DNA of 64,000 bases from Areca catechu. Lineage: Eukaryota; Streptophyta; Magnoliopsida; Arecales; Arecaceae. Position numbers and translations under genes: made by a program. The first letter of the stretch is position 1. Every line of letters starts with the position of its first letter. The stretch covers positions 44,378,354-44,442,353 of the forward strand of contig CM038044.1 of the NCBI GenBank assembly GCA_021397845.1, read 5' to 3'. Below are positions 20,049-33,100 of this stretch, in pieces. Under the pieces are notes generated by a model. It was not told where the DNA came from and did no database searches. It was given only the letters and a program-made list of their open reading frames with translations.

Positions 20049-23000
20049 GTGAGATGCATCCTGTCCCAAAGTAGAGTTCAGGAGGATTGGCGTAAGACTA
20101 ACATCCTACAGACTTTCCTTAAATTAGGGGATAAGGTATGTAAGATCATCATAGATAGTGGGAGCTGTGTGAATGCCATTTTTGCTAGCACTGTCAAAAT
20201 GTTAGGCTTAATCCCAGTCCCCCACCCCAACCCCTATAAGGTTTCTTGGGTAGACTCTACCTCTATACCCATCCAGTCTAGATGTCAGGTCCAAATCCAT
20301 ATGCAATCCTATCAAGAGAAGATTTGGTGTGATGTCTTACCCATGGGGGTGAGCAGTATAATTCTTGGGAGACCTTGGTTATATGATCATGATGCCACCC
20401 TCTTAGAAAAATCCAATACCCGTGTCTTTAGTTTTAATGGGAAAAAGATCACAATCCATTCAGTCCCTCCTAAGGACAAGGTAGCTAAAGGACCCAATAG
20501 GGTCAAAGAGATGAAGATTGGAGTGAACCTAATTAGTGCTAAGGATCTAGAACAAGAAATTCATAGTGGTTCACCCATTTGGATGTTGACTGCTAAGGAA
20601 CTTAGGACTCCTACACCCTCAGAGCCTCCTCAGGAAGTTAGGCCTTTGTTAGAAGAATTTGAGGATGTTTTTCCCGAGGATCTGCCAGACCACCTTCCAC
20701 CTCTTAGGGATATCCAGCATTTCATAGATTTAATCCTAGGAGCTACTTTACCCAACTTGCCCCATTATAGGATGAATCCATCTGAGCATGAGGAACTGCA
20801 AAAGCAGGTTGAAGAATTGTTGAGGAAGGGGTTCATTAGAGAGAGTCTTAGCCCTTGTGCAGTCCCTGCACTACTGACCCCAAAGAAAGATGGCACGTGG
20901 AGGATGTGTGTTGATAGTCGTGCCATCAACAAAATCACAATCAAGTATAGGTTCCCCATCCCTAGACTAGATGACATGCTAGATATGATGGCCGGTGCAA
21001 TGGTTTTTTCCAAAATTGATCTCAAGAGCGGCTATTATCAGTTAGAATTAGACCAGGGGATGAGTGGAAAACCGCTTTCAAAACTAAGGATGGTCTCTAC
21101 GAATGGGTTGTTATGCCTTTTGGGTTGTCCAATGCCCCTAGTACTTTCATGAGGATTATGACCCAGGTGCTTAGAGCTTTCATAGAGAAGTTTGTAGTGG
21201 TCTATTTCGATGACATCCTGATCTATAGTAAGATCCCTGCAGACCACCTATGCCACCTTAGACAAGTCTACCAAGTTTTGAGGAATGATAGTCTCTACGG
21301 TAATCTCAAGAAGTGTGAATTCATGACCAGTAGAGTTATCTTCCTTGGTTTTGTAGTAACCCCTAACGGCGTGGCTGCCGATCCAGAGAAGATTAGGTCC
21401 ATAGTAGAATGGCCAGAGCCGACCAGTGTGCATGAAGTTAGGAGTTTCCAAGGCTTGGCTACCTTCTATAGACGACTCATCAAGGGGTTTAGTACTGTAG
21501 TTGCTCATATCACAGATTGTATTAGGAAGGGAGAATTTCAGTGGACTAAAGCAGCCCATAAAGCCTTCCTAGATCTTAAGGATAGGATGACCCAGGCACC
21601 CATTTTGAGGTTACCCGACTTTTCTAAAGTATTTGAGGTTGCCTGTGATGCTTCAAGTATAGGTATAGGTGGAGTCCTAAGCCAAGAGAATCATCCCGTA
21701 GCATTCTTTAGTGAAAAACTTAATGATGCTAAGCTTAGGTATTCTACCTATGATAAAGAATTTTATGCGGTAGTGCAAGCTTTGCATTACTGGAGACATT
21801 ATTTGCTACTGCAGGAATTTGTGCTGTTTTCGGACCATGAGGCTCTTAGATTCCTGAATTCCCAGAAGAAGCTTAATCCTAGGCATGCTAAGTGGGTAAA
21901 GTATATCCAGTCTTATACTTTTGTTTTGAAACATAAGGCTGGGACTGAAAATAAGGTAGCTGATGCCCTTAGTCGTCGATCTTTGTTATTGAATTCTGTT
22001 AGGGCTGAAGTCGTAGGGTTTGAGCAGATCAAAGAGAAATATGAGTCGTGTCCGGATTTTAAGACTGTGTATCAGGATCTAGCTCAAAAAATATCTAGTG
22101 ATCATAAGGATTATACCATTTTAGATGGCTTTCTGTTCTTTAAGAATAGGCTTTGCATCCCTAGAACTTCTCTTAGGGAATTTTTGATTTGGGAAATTCA
22201 TGCTGGGGGTCTAGCAGGCCATTTTGGAAAAGACAAGACCACCCTGGCTGTTGAAGACCACTTTTTCTGGCCTACCTTAAAAAGAGATGTAGCACACATT
22301 GTGGCTAGGTGTCGGACCTGCGCTGTTGCCAAACAACGAAAACAGAACACCGGCCTTTATACCCCACTCCCTGTCCCAGATCATCCTTGGCAAGATGTAA
22401 GTATGGACTTTGTGTTAGGTTTGCCTAAGACCCAGAGGAGGCATGACTCTATCTGTGTCGTAGTCGACCGATTTTCTAAGATGGCCCACTTCTTGCCTTG
22501 TTTCCAGACTTTTGATGCGTCTAAGGTAGCCACCCTGTTCTTTAATGAGATAGTTAGACTCCATGGCCTACCTAAGACAATTGTTTCAGATAGGGATGTC
22601 CGGTTCACCAGCTATTTTTGGAAAACCGAGGTAGTGAACCGTAGCTTAGGCAATCTGCTAAGATGTCTTGTTGGTGAAAACACTAGGAATTGGGATTTGT
22701 ACTTACCTAGGGCTGAATTTGCATATAATGACTCGGTCAATAGGTCTACAGGTAAGAGTCCATTTGAAATTGTGCATGGGTACAAACCTCACACACCTCT
22801 TGACCTAGCCCCTTTACCAGTCCACACACGAGTCTCCGAGTCTGCTGAAGTTTTTGCACAGCATATAAAAGACTTGCATAAAGAAATTCATGCCAAAATA
22901 AATTTAAGTAATGAAACTTATAAGAAGTTGGCTGATTCTCAAAGGCGAGTCAAAACTTTTGTTGAGGGAGACTATGTAATGTTAGGTTAAGGCTTGAACA

Positions 23001-23450
23001 GTTTCCTCCTGGAACCATTTGAAAGTTACATGCTAGAGGAGCTGGACCATTTAGAGTGGTGAAGAGAGTAGGATCCAATGCCTATGTGCCCGAGTTGCCT
23101 CCAGAACTAGGCATTAGCCCCACTTTCAACATTACAGACCTAGTAGAATATAGAAAGCCAGTTGTGATTCCCAGTGAGCCATTTGAGCCTAATCCTGTTC
23201 TTGAGAGTGAACCCAACCATGTGTGTCCACCAACAAACTAGCCAGTGAGGAAAGAACAGATTGAAAAGATCCTGGACGATCAGGTTATCTCTACTCGTAA
23301 TCGAAGATACCAAAGATACCTGGTCCGCTGGCAAGGAAGGCCAGATTCTGATGACTCTTGGATCTCCCGAGATGAATTACAAGAGCTGGATCCAGATCTC
23401 TTGGAGAGATACCAGAGCCAACTTGAGCTTTACTCGACAGGGTCAAGTTC
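20049..23450 (+). pseudogene. pol of element A, interrupted
   Basis: Protease (IIDSGSCVNAI), reverse transcriptase (YFDDILIYS near 21200), RNase H (ACDASSIGIGGVLSQ), integrase with HHCC zinc site (HAGGLAGHFG ... CRTC) and chromodomain (YLVRWQGRPDSDDSWISRD near 23320). Breaks: a frameshift near 21045-21060 inside reverse transcriptase; an in-frame 69-bp loss after FTSYFWKT (about 22615) that removes the segment before the catalytic Glu; and a small rearrangement ending the frame at 22988. Compared with B, every domain is recognisable, but no complete enzyme can be made. Confidence 0.92.
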
Positions 23451-23468
23451 CTCCCACCCCGAGAGAAT

Positions 23469-25091
23469 TGGTGCGGGCACCAGAATCAGAAGAAGACTTC
23501 AGGGTTCCATTTGGATCTCTGAATGACCTTGCCCGAAGATTAGGATTTGTAATAAGGGTTGACCTGGTCAACCAGATTATTTTATTTCTTTGAGTCTGCA
23601 TTTTATTTTGTTGAGTCATGTTAACTCAGTCTAAGTCCAAGTCAAGTCCTGGTTGGCGCCATTCCCTAGGGCATCATTTTTTCTTCCAAGGCCAAATGCA
23701 AGTGGACGCCACACCCCCAGCCACACTCCCAGGACCAGTTGGTGCCACATTTCATCCTAGTGTCCCTGGTCCCCATGCCCAAGAGAGCAAGAAAATTTTC
23801 TTAGGAGTTGTCAAGGAAGGCGCCCACAAGCTGCCAAAAGTAACCAAGCTAAAGGAGCAGGGGATTTTTCTTGGAGAGGACTTCAAGGTAGGCGCCCACA
23901 CCTGCCTAAAGTACCTGGCTATGAATGGAAGGAGCCTAGTCTTGGGGAGAAAGACTAGGAGATGAGTATTTTCTTCCAAGAAAGAGCAAGTCATGGAAGG
24001 AAAATCCATGACTTAAGGAGAAGAACTAGGAGGTACCCCACATACCTGCCATATGAAGCCATCACCTTGCATTTGAGGCCGCCCACTCCAAGGAAAGAAG
24101 CCTGGTCGGTCAAGGAAAAGTTTTTTATGCTTAGGATGAATGTTTAGTCCCACATGGGAAGTAGTGTAATTTTGTTTCTCTTGCAAGGTCTATATATTGG
24201 ACCCTTATGTAATCTTTTGATAAGAATGAGTAAATGAAATCTTTTCTTATGTTGAGCAACCTTGTGTTCTCTTTTTCCGCACTTCTTTAAGTGTTGAGCT
24301 CCGTGAGGGAGTAAATCCGGGTTCCATTGGAGCCTTGAGGAGGTGAGAGATCTCCAAAGTTACCAAAACCCTGCCCCGCTTTCATCCCTGGCTGCCAACC
24401 CTAATTTCCTTTCATCATCCTAGCCGCCAACACCCAAATTCCTAAACCCTATTCCCACTTCATTCAAGGCCACCATCTCCTTCTCCAAGCCACCGCCCAC
24501 TATATCAAGCCCTAGGTCCTTTTCATCTGCAAGCCGTCGCCCTACCAGCCAAACCCTAAATCCACTCCATCTTCCACCGCCACCTCCATATTCTTCCCTC
24601 ATCTTCAAAGTTCGAGCAGTCCGGAGCTATTCCAGGTAAAGGTCTCTTCCTTGAGTTTCTTACATCCTTTCTTGTTCTTCATCCTTTCCAGATCCAGAGT
24701 ATGAGAAGAAGGCCAACCTTGCCATAGGACTACAATCCGAGGATCCATTGCGAAGATACCCCGTCTCCAAGGATCCTACAATCTGCTCGAGAGTGTCCTT
24801 CAATTGAAGCAAAGAGAGATATCATAGTCAGGTATAAAACCTTCTCTTCTCTCTTCGTTTGTTTCTTAAAAGAGGAGTAAACCTTAGGTCTGGGGGTTTC
24901 TCAATCCCCAGCGATCCTATTTCTTTATTACTCTGATAATCTACTCATTCGAATTGTGCTTTCTTTCAGTGCATATTTTCTTTCAATATTAGTTAGCCTT
25001 ATTTTTGAGTCAAGCCAACTTCTAACAAAAAAAAAAAAAAAAATAGTCTTAATTTACTTCCGCATCGCATCATCTTATTTGTTCTGCATCA
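23469..25091 (+). repeat. 3' LTR of element A
   Basis: 1623 bp, about 97 percent like the 5' LTR by eye count. It is preceded by the purine-rich tract CCGAGAGAAT and ends CTGCATCA before the duplication ATCTA. Confidence 0.95.
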
Positions 25092-25096
25092 ATCTA

Positions 25097-25857
25097 GCCC
25101 CCCATTAATTAAAAAATCCAATCCTAGCTACTCATAATTCTTTTCCTTTAGTCATACATTGGAAAATCAGAAAAGCCTCTTTCCTCATAACATCTTAGGC
25201 ATCAACTCCTGAAATCCCTTTAGAACTTTGCATAGAGAGAGAGGAAAAAAAAATCATGCATGACTAAGGAGCTTCGTTTTTGAAGAGTAGATGAGGTTTT
25301 AGTATTTATATTTTATAATTTTTCTTTATATAATTAAATCTTGATTGTAATGATTTTCTTTTCATGAATAAAATTTATTTTGCATTACTTCAAGTTTTAT
25401 GCTTATTATTTAGACTATAATTAGATTTCAGAATAGCCTATTACTATGTAGAGATTAGTCATGATCAAGGATATGATTCGTACTTAACGAGATAGGCTAT
25501 GCTTAGAATCTGATTATAGAAAATTTTATTTATATGATTAGAAACTTTGAATAGTCTATGGCTATATAGGAGCAGATCAAGGTCCATATCAGCGAGATAG
25601 ACTATGCTCAGGGATTAATCATAGTTAAATAATTAAGTATTGAAAAATTACTTAATATAATACTAAACACTGAATCAAAATCTAAGGCACTTTTTATATT
25701 CTATTTAATCTCTTGCTTATTAGTTACAATTTAATATAATTTTAATTTCTAATTACAATTATATTTCAACTTTTTTATGCCTTTAGTTTTTGTAATTTAA
25801 TTAAAACTCTAACAAAATCTTAATTAAAATATGAACATAACCCTAACTAATTCCTGA
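25097..25857. other. AT-rich DNA with a degenerate two-unit repeat
   Basis: No gene is seen. Around 25430-25640 a unit beginning GAATAGCCTATTACTATG recurs diverged as GAATAGTCTATGGCTATA, each ending in an AGATAGRCTATGCT word. The rest is AT-rich. Confidence 0.5.
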
Positions 25858-26580
25858 GGATATGATCTCGACTCATCCTAACTTCTCACGCCCCGAATCC
25901 AGATCAAGGATCGGCTACGTGACCGGCCGCACAATCCTAGATATCTTCTAGAGATCATGCCAAGCCTAACTTTCAAATCTACAACCAAACAATAGTAAGG
26001 AATAACTTTCCATAAAGATTAACAGAAAATAAAATACAGATAAAATATAAACTCAGGGATTAACACCTAAAACCTAGCTCCTCACTGACCGATCCCAAAG
26101 CCCAAATGATCTTCGATATCTGAAACAAAAATATAGGAAAATAGGGGTGAGCTACACAGGCTCAGTAAGTTATCAACATCTCCAATATACATACACCAAT
26201 ATGCATCTAATAACAACAAGCATAATACATCATGCAACAAGATGTCCAGCAATATAATAATAATAACCAACAACATGATGCAAGTATTAACACTCAAATG
26301 CAACCAACACAGACACGACTATGGATGGCCAACCATTTACTTAACTCTCATAGTCCCTCAGACTATGGCCAAGATCGGCCCATGGCTCGCCCCGAAAGAG
26401 TCTAGATCCTGTGTCACATACCGCTCAACAGTCATGTGCCAGCAATAGCCCTGCTGGAGGCCCAAAAGGAAAACTAGCTCTGAGTATCACACGAGAAACA
26501 TGCATCCTCTGCATGTGCCCGCCACGTATGGCTAAAATAAGGCAACTAGCTCCTGTGTCACATACCGCTCAACGGTCATG
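25858..26580. repeat. repetitive host DNA with 144-bp tandem unit, target of element B
   Basis: The words GTGTCACATACCGCTCAAC and GTCATGTG occur at 26411 and again 144 bp later at 26555; the second unit is split by element B and resumes at 34889 (TCATGTGCCAGTAATAGCCC, compare 26434). The left part (CTTCTCACGCCCCGAATCC, GAGCTACACAGGCTCAG) looks like retroelement or satellite sequence, but I cannot name the family. No gene is supported. Confidence 0.6.
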
Positions 26581-27863
26581 TGGTGCGGGCACCAGAATCA
26601 GAAAGAGACTCCAACCAATTCAAGCCCATTTCGAATCTTTATGGTTGGACTAGAGAGTATTCTGAATCTTTATGGTTGGACTAGAGAGTCCGGTAACCTT
26701 TCTTTATTTTGAGTCCAAAAGAATCATGTAAGTCGAGTCCATGTTGGGTCCTGTAATCTTTCTTTTGAGTCCAAAATAATCATGTAAGTCGAGACCATGT
26801 CGGGTCTAGTCTTAGTTCAATCCAAATGGGTCAACTAGCATCAAGCCTAAAGAAGACTCACAATGTATACCCCAAATCAAGACCAAAGCCAACTCAATTG
26901 GGGACCACATGCCACATCACTTGCGCCACCTCAACTTGGGACCACATGCCATGTCAAGAGGGGACCACATGCCACCTCACACGCCACCTCACCACAAGAG
27001 GGTGCCATCCCAAGTTCAAATTCAAGGAAGTTGGCCAAGGAGGATTTCAAGCAAGAAAATCAGCCCTCTCACCTTATATTACTCCACTTGTTTAGGGATT
27101 TGAATTTTCAAAATTTGTAAGGCTTTATTTAAAGCCTTGGATGCCCCTTGTAAAGAATTGATGAGTGAATACAAATTTTCAGCACTTTTCTATGTGTTTC
27201 TATGTGCCTATGTGGATCTTTGTGCCTAAGTGAACCTCTTCCTCTCCTCCACCATTTCTTCTCCCTAATCCTTCTCTTTTACTCTTCATCTTCCAAGCAA
27301 TCCTCTTCCTTCAAAGCGAATTAAGGACATCCTCTCAAGAAGAAGATCAACACCAACACAAGCTTCCACCATGGCGCCAAGGATCATTTCCAACAAACTC
27401 TCCTTTTGAGTTCCATTAATCTTCTCACTTTTAATTAAGTTTCTAATCATCTTGGTTTCTTTGTTGCAGGGTTCTCTAGGCTCCAGATCCAAGAGGAAGG
27501 ATTACTTGCTACAAACCAGAAAGTTAGAAGGCCCATCTTATGTGGTATGATCTTTCATTTGAGAACCTTAAGAGTGAATCCCTTGTGCTTGAGATTTCAA
27601 TGCTTGAACTCCTAGTATTTTAAGATCGGGATCATTAAATAGGGCTAGCTTGACTTGTGTGCGAATTCTAATCTTGTCCTATTTCTTTAAGATTTTGATA
27701 GTCCTCCTAGCTGGGTTTAAGTATAAGCATTTAGGGTTTCTTATTTAGATCTCCTTGATCTTATATGTTGAATCACTCATATGCAAGTAGGAATTGCTAG
27801 TTAAATTTTGGTTAATCTCCTTTAGAGTTACATGTTTGCATCCTCATCATGCATATCACACCA
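26581..27863 (+). repeat. 5' LTR of element B
   Basis: 1283 bp, TGGTGCGGGCACC to TATCACACCA. Its start is nearly the same as that of the element A LTR (TGGTGCGGGCACCAGAATCA), but the body differs. It holds the TATA inverted repeat at 27119-27138. Its short ORFs recur in the other LTR and are not genes. Confidence 0.96.
27119..27138 (+). promoter_or_regulatory. TATA box of the element B LTR in a perfect inverted repeat
   Basis: Arms AAGGCTTTA and TAAAGCCTT, 9 bp each with a 2-bp centre, enclose the TATTTAAA box. The 3' LTR copy at 34144-34163 is identical. Confidence 0.75.
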
Positions 27864-27867
27864 ATCT

Positions 27868-27879
27868 TGGTATCAGAGC
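27868..27879 (+). promoter_or_regulatory. primer binding site of element B
   Basis: TGGTATCAGAGC, the full 12-base Met-tRNA-type site, four bases after the LTR. Confidence 0.95.
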
Positions 27880-29203
27880 ATGGTAGAATAAGTTCCTGAT
27901 TGCATAGCATTAAGTCCTTGAAGTACTTGGATCGGGGGCGTTACCAGGCCGTCCGGTCTTAGGAGAAAGTAGGGTTTAAACACCCTCTCTTCCCATTCCA
28001 CGGGGATCTCCTAAGGCGTGTCGGGGGTCGGGGTGCCATTGTGATTGACCCATGAAAAAGAAAGCCAAAGGACTTTTTAGATTTCATTTGTGAATTTTGT
28101 ATTGGTCACGTTCTGTTTTTCTGCTTGCTGTATTTTCTGTAGGCTGACTGTAATCCGCCTGCAACTCCAAAGGCAAGTATCACATTCCTCGTTGGAATAT
28201 TTTTTTCCTATTCCATTTTAAGTTGTTTATCACCATTTTAAATTTCAATCTGATAAAAGAATTACAAAAAAAATGAAAATTCCTGCAGTCCATCAGTGTT
28301 ATTAAGGTTTCTGTTCTGTTCTGTTCTTTTTCATTATCTTCATTTCAAAATCTGCCTAGAATAGTACAGATTTTATTTTGAAATTTCGTTTCATCTGGTA
28401 TGTCATCTATAAGTTAGTAGTTTTCTGTGATTTTTTAAAATTTTTTTGACATTTATTTCTGTACTTATCAACACCACATTTAAACTGTAACACACTACTT
28501 CTGCACCTGAAATTTGAAATTTGCATGCATCTCATGGCAAATCAAATTAAGGGCATGAAATTGACATAGGGTCAGGATTTCATCACCTGTCCCTAGCCCA
28601 AAAATCACCAAATTGCATATCGACCTAATCCCTAACTAAAATTGATTAGACATTAATTGCCCTAGTGGGTTAGGAACATCAATTTGGTCGAGTCCGGGTT
28701 ATTGTCAACTCATTGTGTCAACTAGTCTTGTGTGTGCCCTATTACTTGGTGTCTAGAATTGGGACTAAGGGCTTGGGTGCTGATCCGTCTATCGGGCCAA
28801 TTCCACCGGGCCTAGGTAGGCCAGAGACAGGATCTCACACTCCCCTTGTTCTAAAACCTGGCCAAGTATAGAGTTACTACAATCAAGCTTGCCACCTTGA
28901 TTAGGCAACTAGCTTGGAACTCTAGGTCCAGTTCAATTCAATTGGGAAAGCTTGTGCAACCCATTTCTTCATCTATTATTGGAAGCTGGTGTCAAGGATA
29001 GAGGTTAAGTGGCTCAAGCCTAAGCGATTCTTGTGGTTTTTAATTAGGACCCAGTGAAAGCTGGGGGAACCTCCCACAGACCCACCTCCTGACTGGCCAG
29101 TGGAAGAGAGTAGCTGTTGATTTGATTGTATCTAGTCAACTCAGTTTATTTGGACTAACCGGTTTAGAAAACTCATAGTTCGGGTCTGAGTCTAATTGTT
29201 TGC

Positions 29204-30109
29204 ATGACAACTAGGTCAGGCACACCTTACCACCCTTCACAAGCCCAACCTAGTTCATCCATGGATACTAGTATGGAAAGCCTTATGAGATCTATGATCG
29301 AGAAGATGGACCGTTTGGATGCTAAATTTGGTCAGTTCGAGGAAAGGGTAGGAGCCCTAGAAGAAGCTAGGTTGACCCCAACTGAACCACCTTCACCCAG
29401 ATTACCTTCAGTTCATCCTAGAGCCCAATGACAGGAACACACACCTGATCCAATTCAAAGAAGACCGCATCAGGATTATGTTGATCATACTCCAGAGCCA
29501 CCTCCTAGAAGGCCTCACTATGATACTTTTGATCAGGATGATCGGGCCCTAAGGAACATCCGTCTAGATGCACCAACCTTTGAGGGAAGCTTAGATCCTA
29601 AGGTGTACATAGACTGGGAGGCTGACATGGACCAGTATTTTGACTGGTATGATATGTCTGAAGAGAGAAGATTTAAGTTTGCCAGAATCAGACTAGTTCG
29701 TCAGGCTCGGTTATATTGGGGAAACGTGGAACGCATATCAAGGCAAAGGGGAGATTTACCTATAGCAACATGGAGAGATATGAAGAGGAAACTTAGAGAG
29801 AAATATCTGCCTATGTCTTATCAGCAAAGGTTATTAGATCAGTGGCAACGATTGACACAAGGTAACAAGACCGTTTCTGAATATGTTGCTAAGTTTGATG
29901 AGTTTGTGATGCGATGCAACGTAGTCGAGTCTGAAGCAGCCACTTTATCAACGTTTAGATCAGGGTTGAATGATGATATAAAAGGGGAACTATTTTTAAG
30001 GGAAGTCCATGATTTAGATCAGGCATACCAAGTTGCCACGGACTATGAGAGGTTTATGAAGCAGGGGATTGTTTGGCTGATGAATATGAAGGAGATGAAG
30101 AGAACATAG
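29204..30109 (+). pseudogene. gag of element B, with stop and without zinc knuckles
   Basis: Starts MTTRSGTPYHPSQ and keeps the coiled-coil head. A TGA at 29429-29431, probably from CGA, ends the first 75 codons; the same frame then continues with the linker and the gag core (DWEADMDQYFDWYD ... YVAKFDEFVMRC ... DYERF). After that the sequence jumps directly to the ADEYEGDEEN segment, so about 110-130 residues including both CCHC knuckles are lost, and the join changes frame. Particle assembly might remain, but RNA binding through the knuckles cannot. Confidence 0.87.
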
Positions 30110-33100
30110 ACTCATCAGATTTTCTAGGAGTTGTGAGACGTATCATGACACAGACCAAGGAGCAAGAAGACTGGCGTAGAACTATCATCCTACACACATT
30201 TGTTAGGATAGGAGAAAAGGTCTGTAAAATCGTCATCGATAGTGGAAGCTGTGTCAATGCTATTTCCACTAACGCAGCCAAAAGTCTAGGATTACCTATT
30301 GTACCACATCCCAATCCATATAAGGTGTCCTGGATCGATTCCACTTCTATACCAATCAAGTCAAGATGTCAGGTTCAAGTCCAGCTTCAATCCTATCAGG
30401 GAAAGATCTGGTGTGATGTGCTTCCTATGGGGGTAAGTAGCATCATCTTAGGCAGGCCATGGCTGTTTGATCATGATGTGACCATCTTTGGTCGATCAAA
30501 CTCCTGTGCTTTCAATTTCAATGGCAAGAAAATTGTCATTCATCCAACCCAGCCTAAGGATAATGTCAAGAGAGGAGCTAGCAGCTTGAAAGATAAGAAG
30601 ACTGGATTAAATTTAATAGGTGCAAAAGAATTAGAGCAAGATATCATGGAGGGAGCACCTATTTGGGTAGTAGCTGCTAAGGAAATTAAGGACCACAGCC
30701 CTGTAGAACACCCTCAAGAGGTGGTCCAATTATTAAAAGAATTTGAGGATGTGTTTCCAGAAGATCTCCCCGATAACCTTCCACCTTTAAGAGACATACA
30801 ACACGCAATAGATTTAGTCCCTAGAGCGACTTTACCTAATTTGCCTCACTATAGGATGAACCCAATTGAACACCAGGAATTGCAAAGGCAAGTGGGTGAA
30901 CTTCTTAGGAAGGGGTTTATTAAGGAAAGCTTAAGTCCATGTGCAGTCCCTGCTCTGCTGACCCCTAAGAAAGATGGCACTTGGAGGATGTGTATAGATA
31001 GCCGTGCCATTAATAAGATCACTGTAAAGTATAGATTCCCAATCCCAAGACTAGACGACATGTTAGATATGATAGCCGGATCGACAATTTTTTCCAAGAT
31101 AGACCTAAAGAGTGGCTATCACCAGGTTAGGGTTAGGCCTGGAGATGAATGGAAGACCGCTTTTAAGACTAAAGATGGATTATATGAGTGGTTAGTCATG
31201 CCGTTCGGTCTGTCCAATGCACCCAGCACTTTTATGAGAATAATGAATCAGGTGTTAAAGGTTTTTATCGGAAGATTTGTAGTGGTCTATTTTGATGATA
31301 TACTTATATATAGCAAAACAAAGGCAGACCACTTAACCCACCTGAAACAAGTTTGTCAAGTCCTGAGAAAAGGTAGTCTCTATGCCAATATCAAGAAGTG
31401 TGATTTCCTGACAAATAGAGTTATCTTTCTAGGATTCGTAGTCACATCTGAAGGGGTGTCCGCTGATCCTGAGAAAATTAAATCCATAGTAGAGTGGCCT
31501 ACACCTAAGACTATCCACGACGTCCGTAGTTTCCATGGGTTATCCACCTTCTATAGAAGGTTTATCAAAGGATTCAGTACGATAGTGGCACCAATCACTG
31601 ATTGTATTAGGAAGGGAAATTTCGAGTGGACTAAAGCAGCAGGTAAGGCCTTCCTAACAATTAAGGAGAAAATGACACAAGCACCCGTCTTAAGGTTACC
31701 CAATTTTACCAAGGTGTTTGAGGTTGCTTGTGATGCTTCTGGGGTCGGAATTGGAGGTGTCTTGAGTCAAGAGAATCACCCAGTAGCATACTTCAGTGAA
31801 AAGTTAAATGAGGCGAGACTAAGGTATTCCACGTATGATAAGGAACTGTATGCTGTAGTTCAAGCTCTACGATATTGGAGGCATTATCTTCTACCCCACG
31901 AGTTTGTCCTATTCTCTGATCACGAAGCTCTTAGGTTCCTTAGTTCTCAAAAGAAATTAAACCCTAGGCACGGGAAATGGGTAGAATTCATACAAGCTTA
32001 CACGTTCGTTTTAAAACATCGTGCCGGTACTGAAAATAGGGTTGCTGATGCGTTGAGCCGCCGTTCTATGTTGTTAACCTCTGTGAGCACTGAAGTAGTA
32101 GGGTTCGAAAGATTGAAAGATGAATATCCCACATGTCCTGATTTTGGTCACATCTATCAATCCCTGCAACAAAGATCATCTAGTGAACCTAGTGATTATA
32201 CACTGTTAGATGGATACCTTTTCAAAGGAAATCAGTTGTGTATTCCCAAGACCTATGTTAGGGAATTTCTGATCTGGGAAGTCCATGCTGGAGGTTTAGC
32301 AGGACATTTTGGCAGGAACAAAACCATCCTAGCAATGGAAGAACAATTTTTTTGGCCTGGTCTTAAAAAGAGCGTTGCCCAGATCGTAGCTCAGTGTCGG
32401 ACCTGTGCTGTTGCAAAACAGCAAAGACAGAACACCGGTCTGTACACGCCCTTACCTGTCCCTGATGGTCCATGGCAAGATATCAGTATGGATTTTGTGG
32501 TAGGTCTACCTAAAACTTCTAGGAAACATGACTCTGTTTTCGTGGTTGTCGATCGTTTCTCCAAAATGGCGCACTTCATCCCGTGTTCTCAAACTTTAGA
32601 CGCTTTGAAAGTGGCCAAGCTTTTCTTAGATCAGGTGGTTAAGCTTCATGGTTTACCCAAGACCATTGTGTCAGATAGAGATGTCAAGTTCACTAGCTAC
32701 TTCTGGAAAACCCTCTGGCACATGTTAGGTACTAAGCTGAAATTCTCTACGGCCTATCATCCTCAAACCGATGGCCAAACTGAAGTAGTAAACCGAAGCT
32801 TAGGAAATCTCTTAAGATGTTTAGTCGGTGACAACCTAGGAAACTGGGACTTACTACTTCCTCGTGCTGAATTTGCCTACAACAGTTCGATCAATAGGTC
32901 TATTGGGAAAAGTCCATTCGAAGTGGTCCATGGATACAAACCTAGGAAACCTTTAAACCTAATTCCATTACCAGTACATACACGAATATCTGAGTCTGCT
33001 GAGTCATATGCACAGCATGTTAAGGATTTGCACAAGGAGATTAATCAGAAGATTCAAACAAGCAATGAACTCTATAGGCATATGGCTAACTCACATAAAC

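Larger units (their letters stand above)
16277..25091 (+). mobile_element. element A: full-length but inactive Ty3/gypsy chromovirus
   Basis: 8815 bp, with LTRs of 1614 and 1623 bp, a perfect 5-bp duplication ATCTA (16272-16276, 25092-25096) and a primer site at 17897. The order gag, protease, reverse transcriptase, RNase H, integrase, chromodomain is the chromovirus order. Gag and pol lie in one frame, broken by a TAG at 19410, a TGA at 20043, a frameshift near 21050, a 69-bp loss in integrase and damage near 22988. I count about 50 LTR substitutions by eye, about 3 percent, so it is clearly older than B and C. Confidence 0.95.

Noticed and set aside
26826..27120. ORFs repeated at 33851-34145
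   Set aside because: They lie in both LTRs of element B, in several overlapping frames without domains.
17897..27879. tRNA-like TGGTATCAGAGC sites as tRNA genes
   Set aside because: They are retrotransposon primer sites beside LTRs; no cloverleaf is present.
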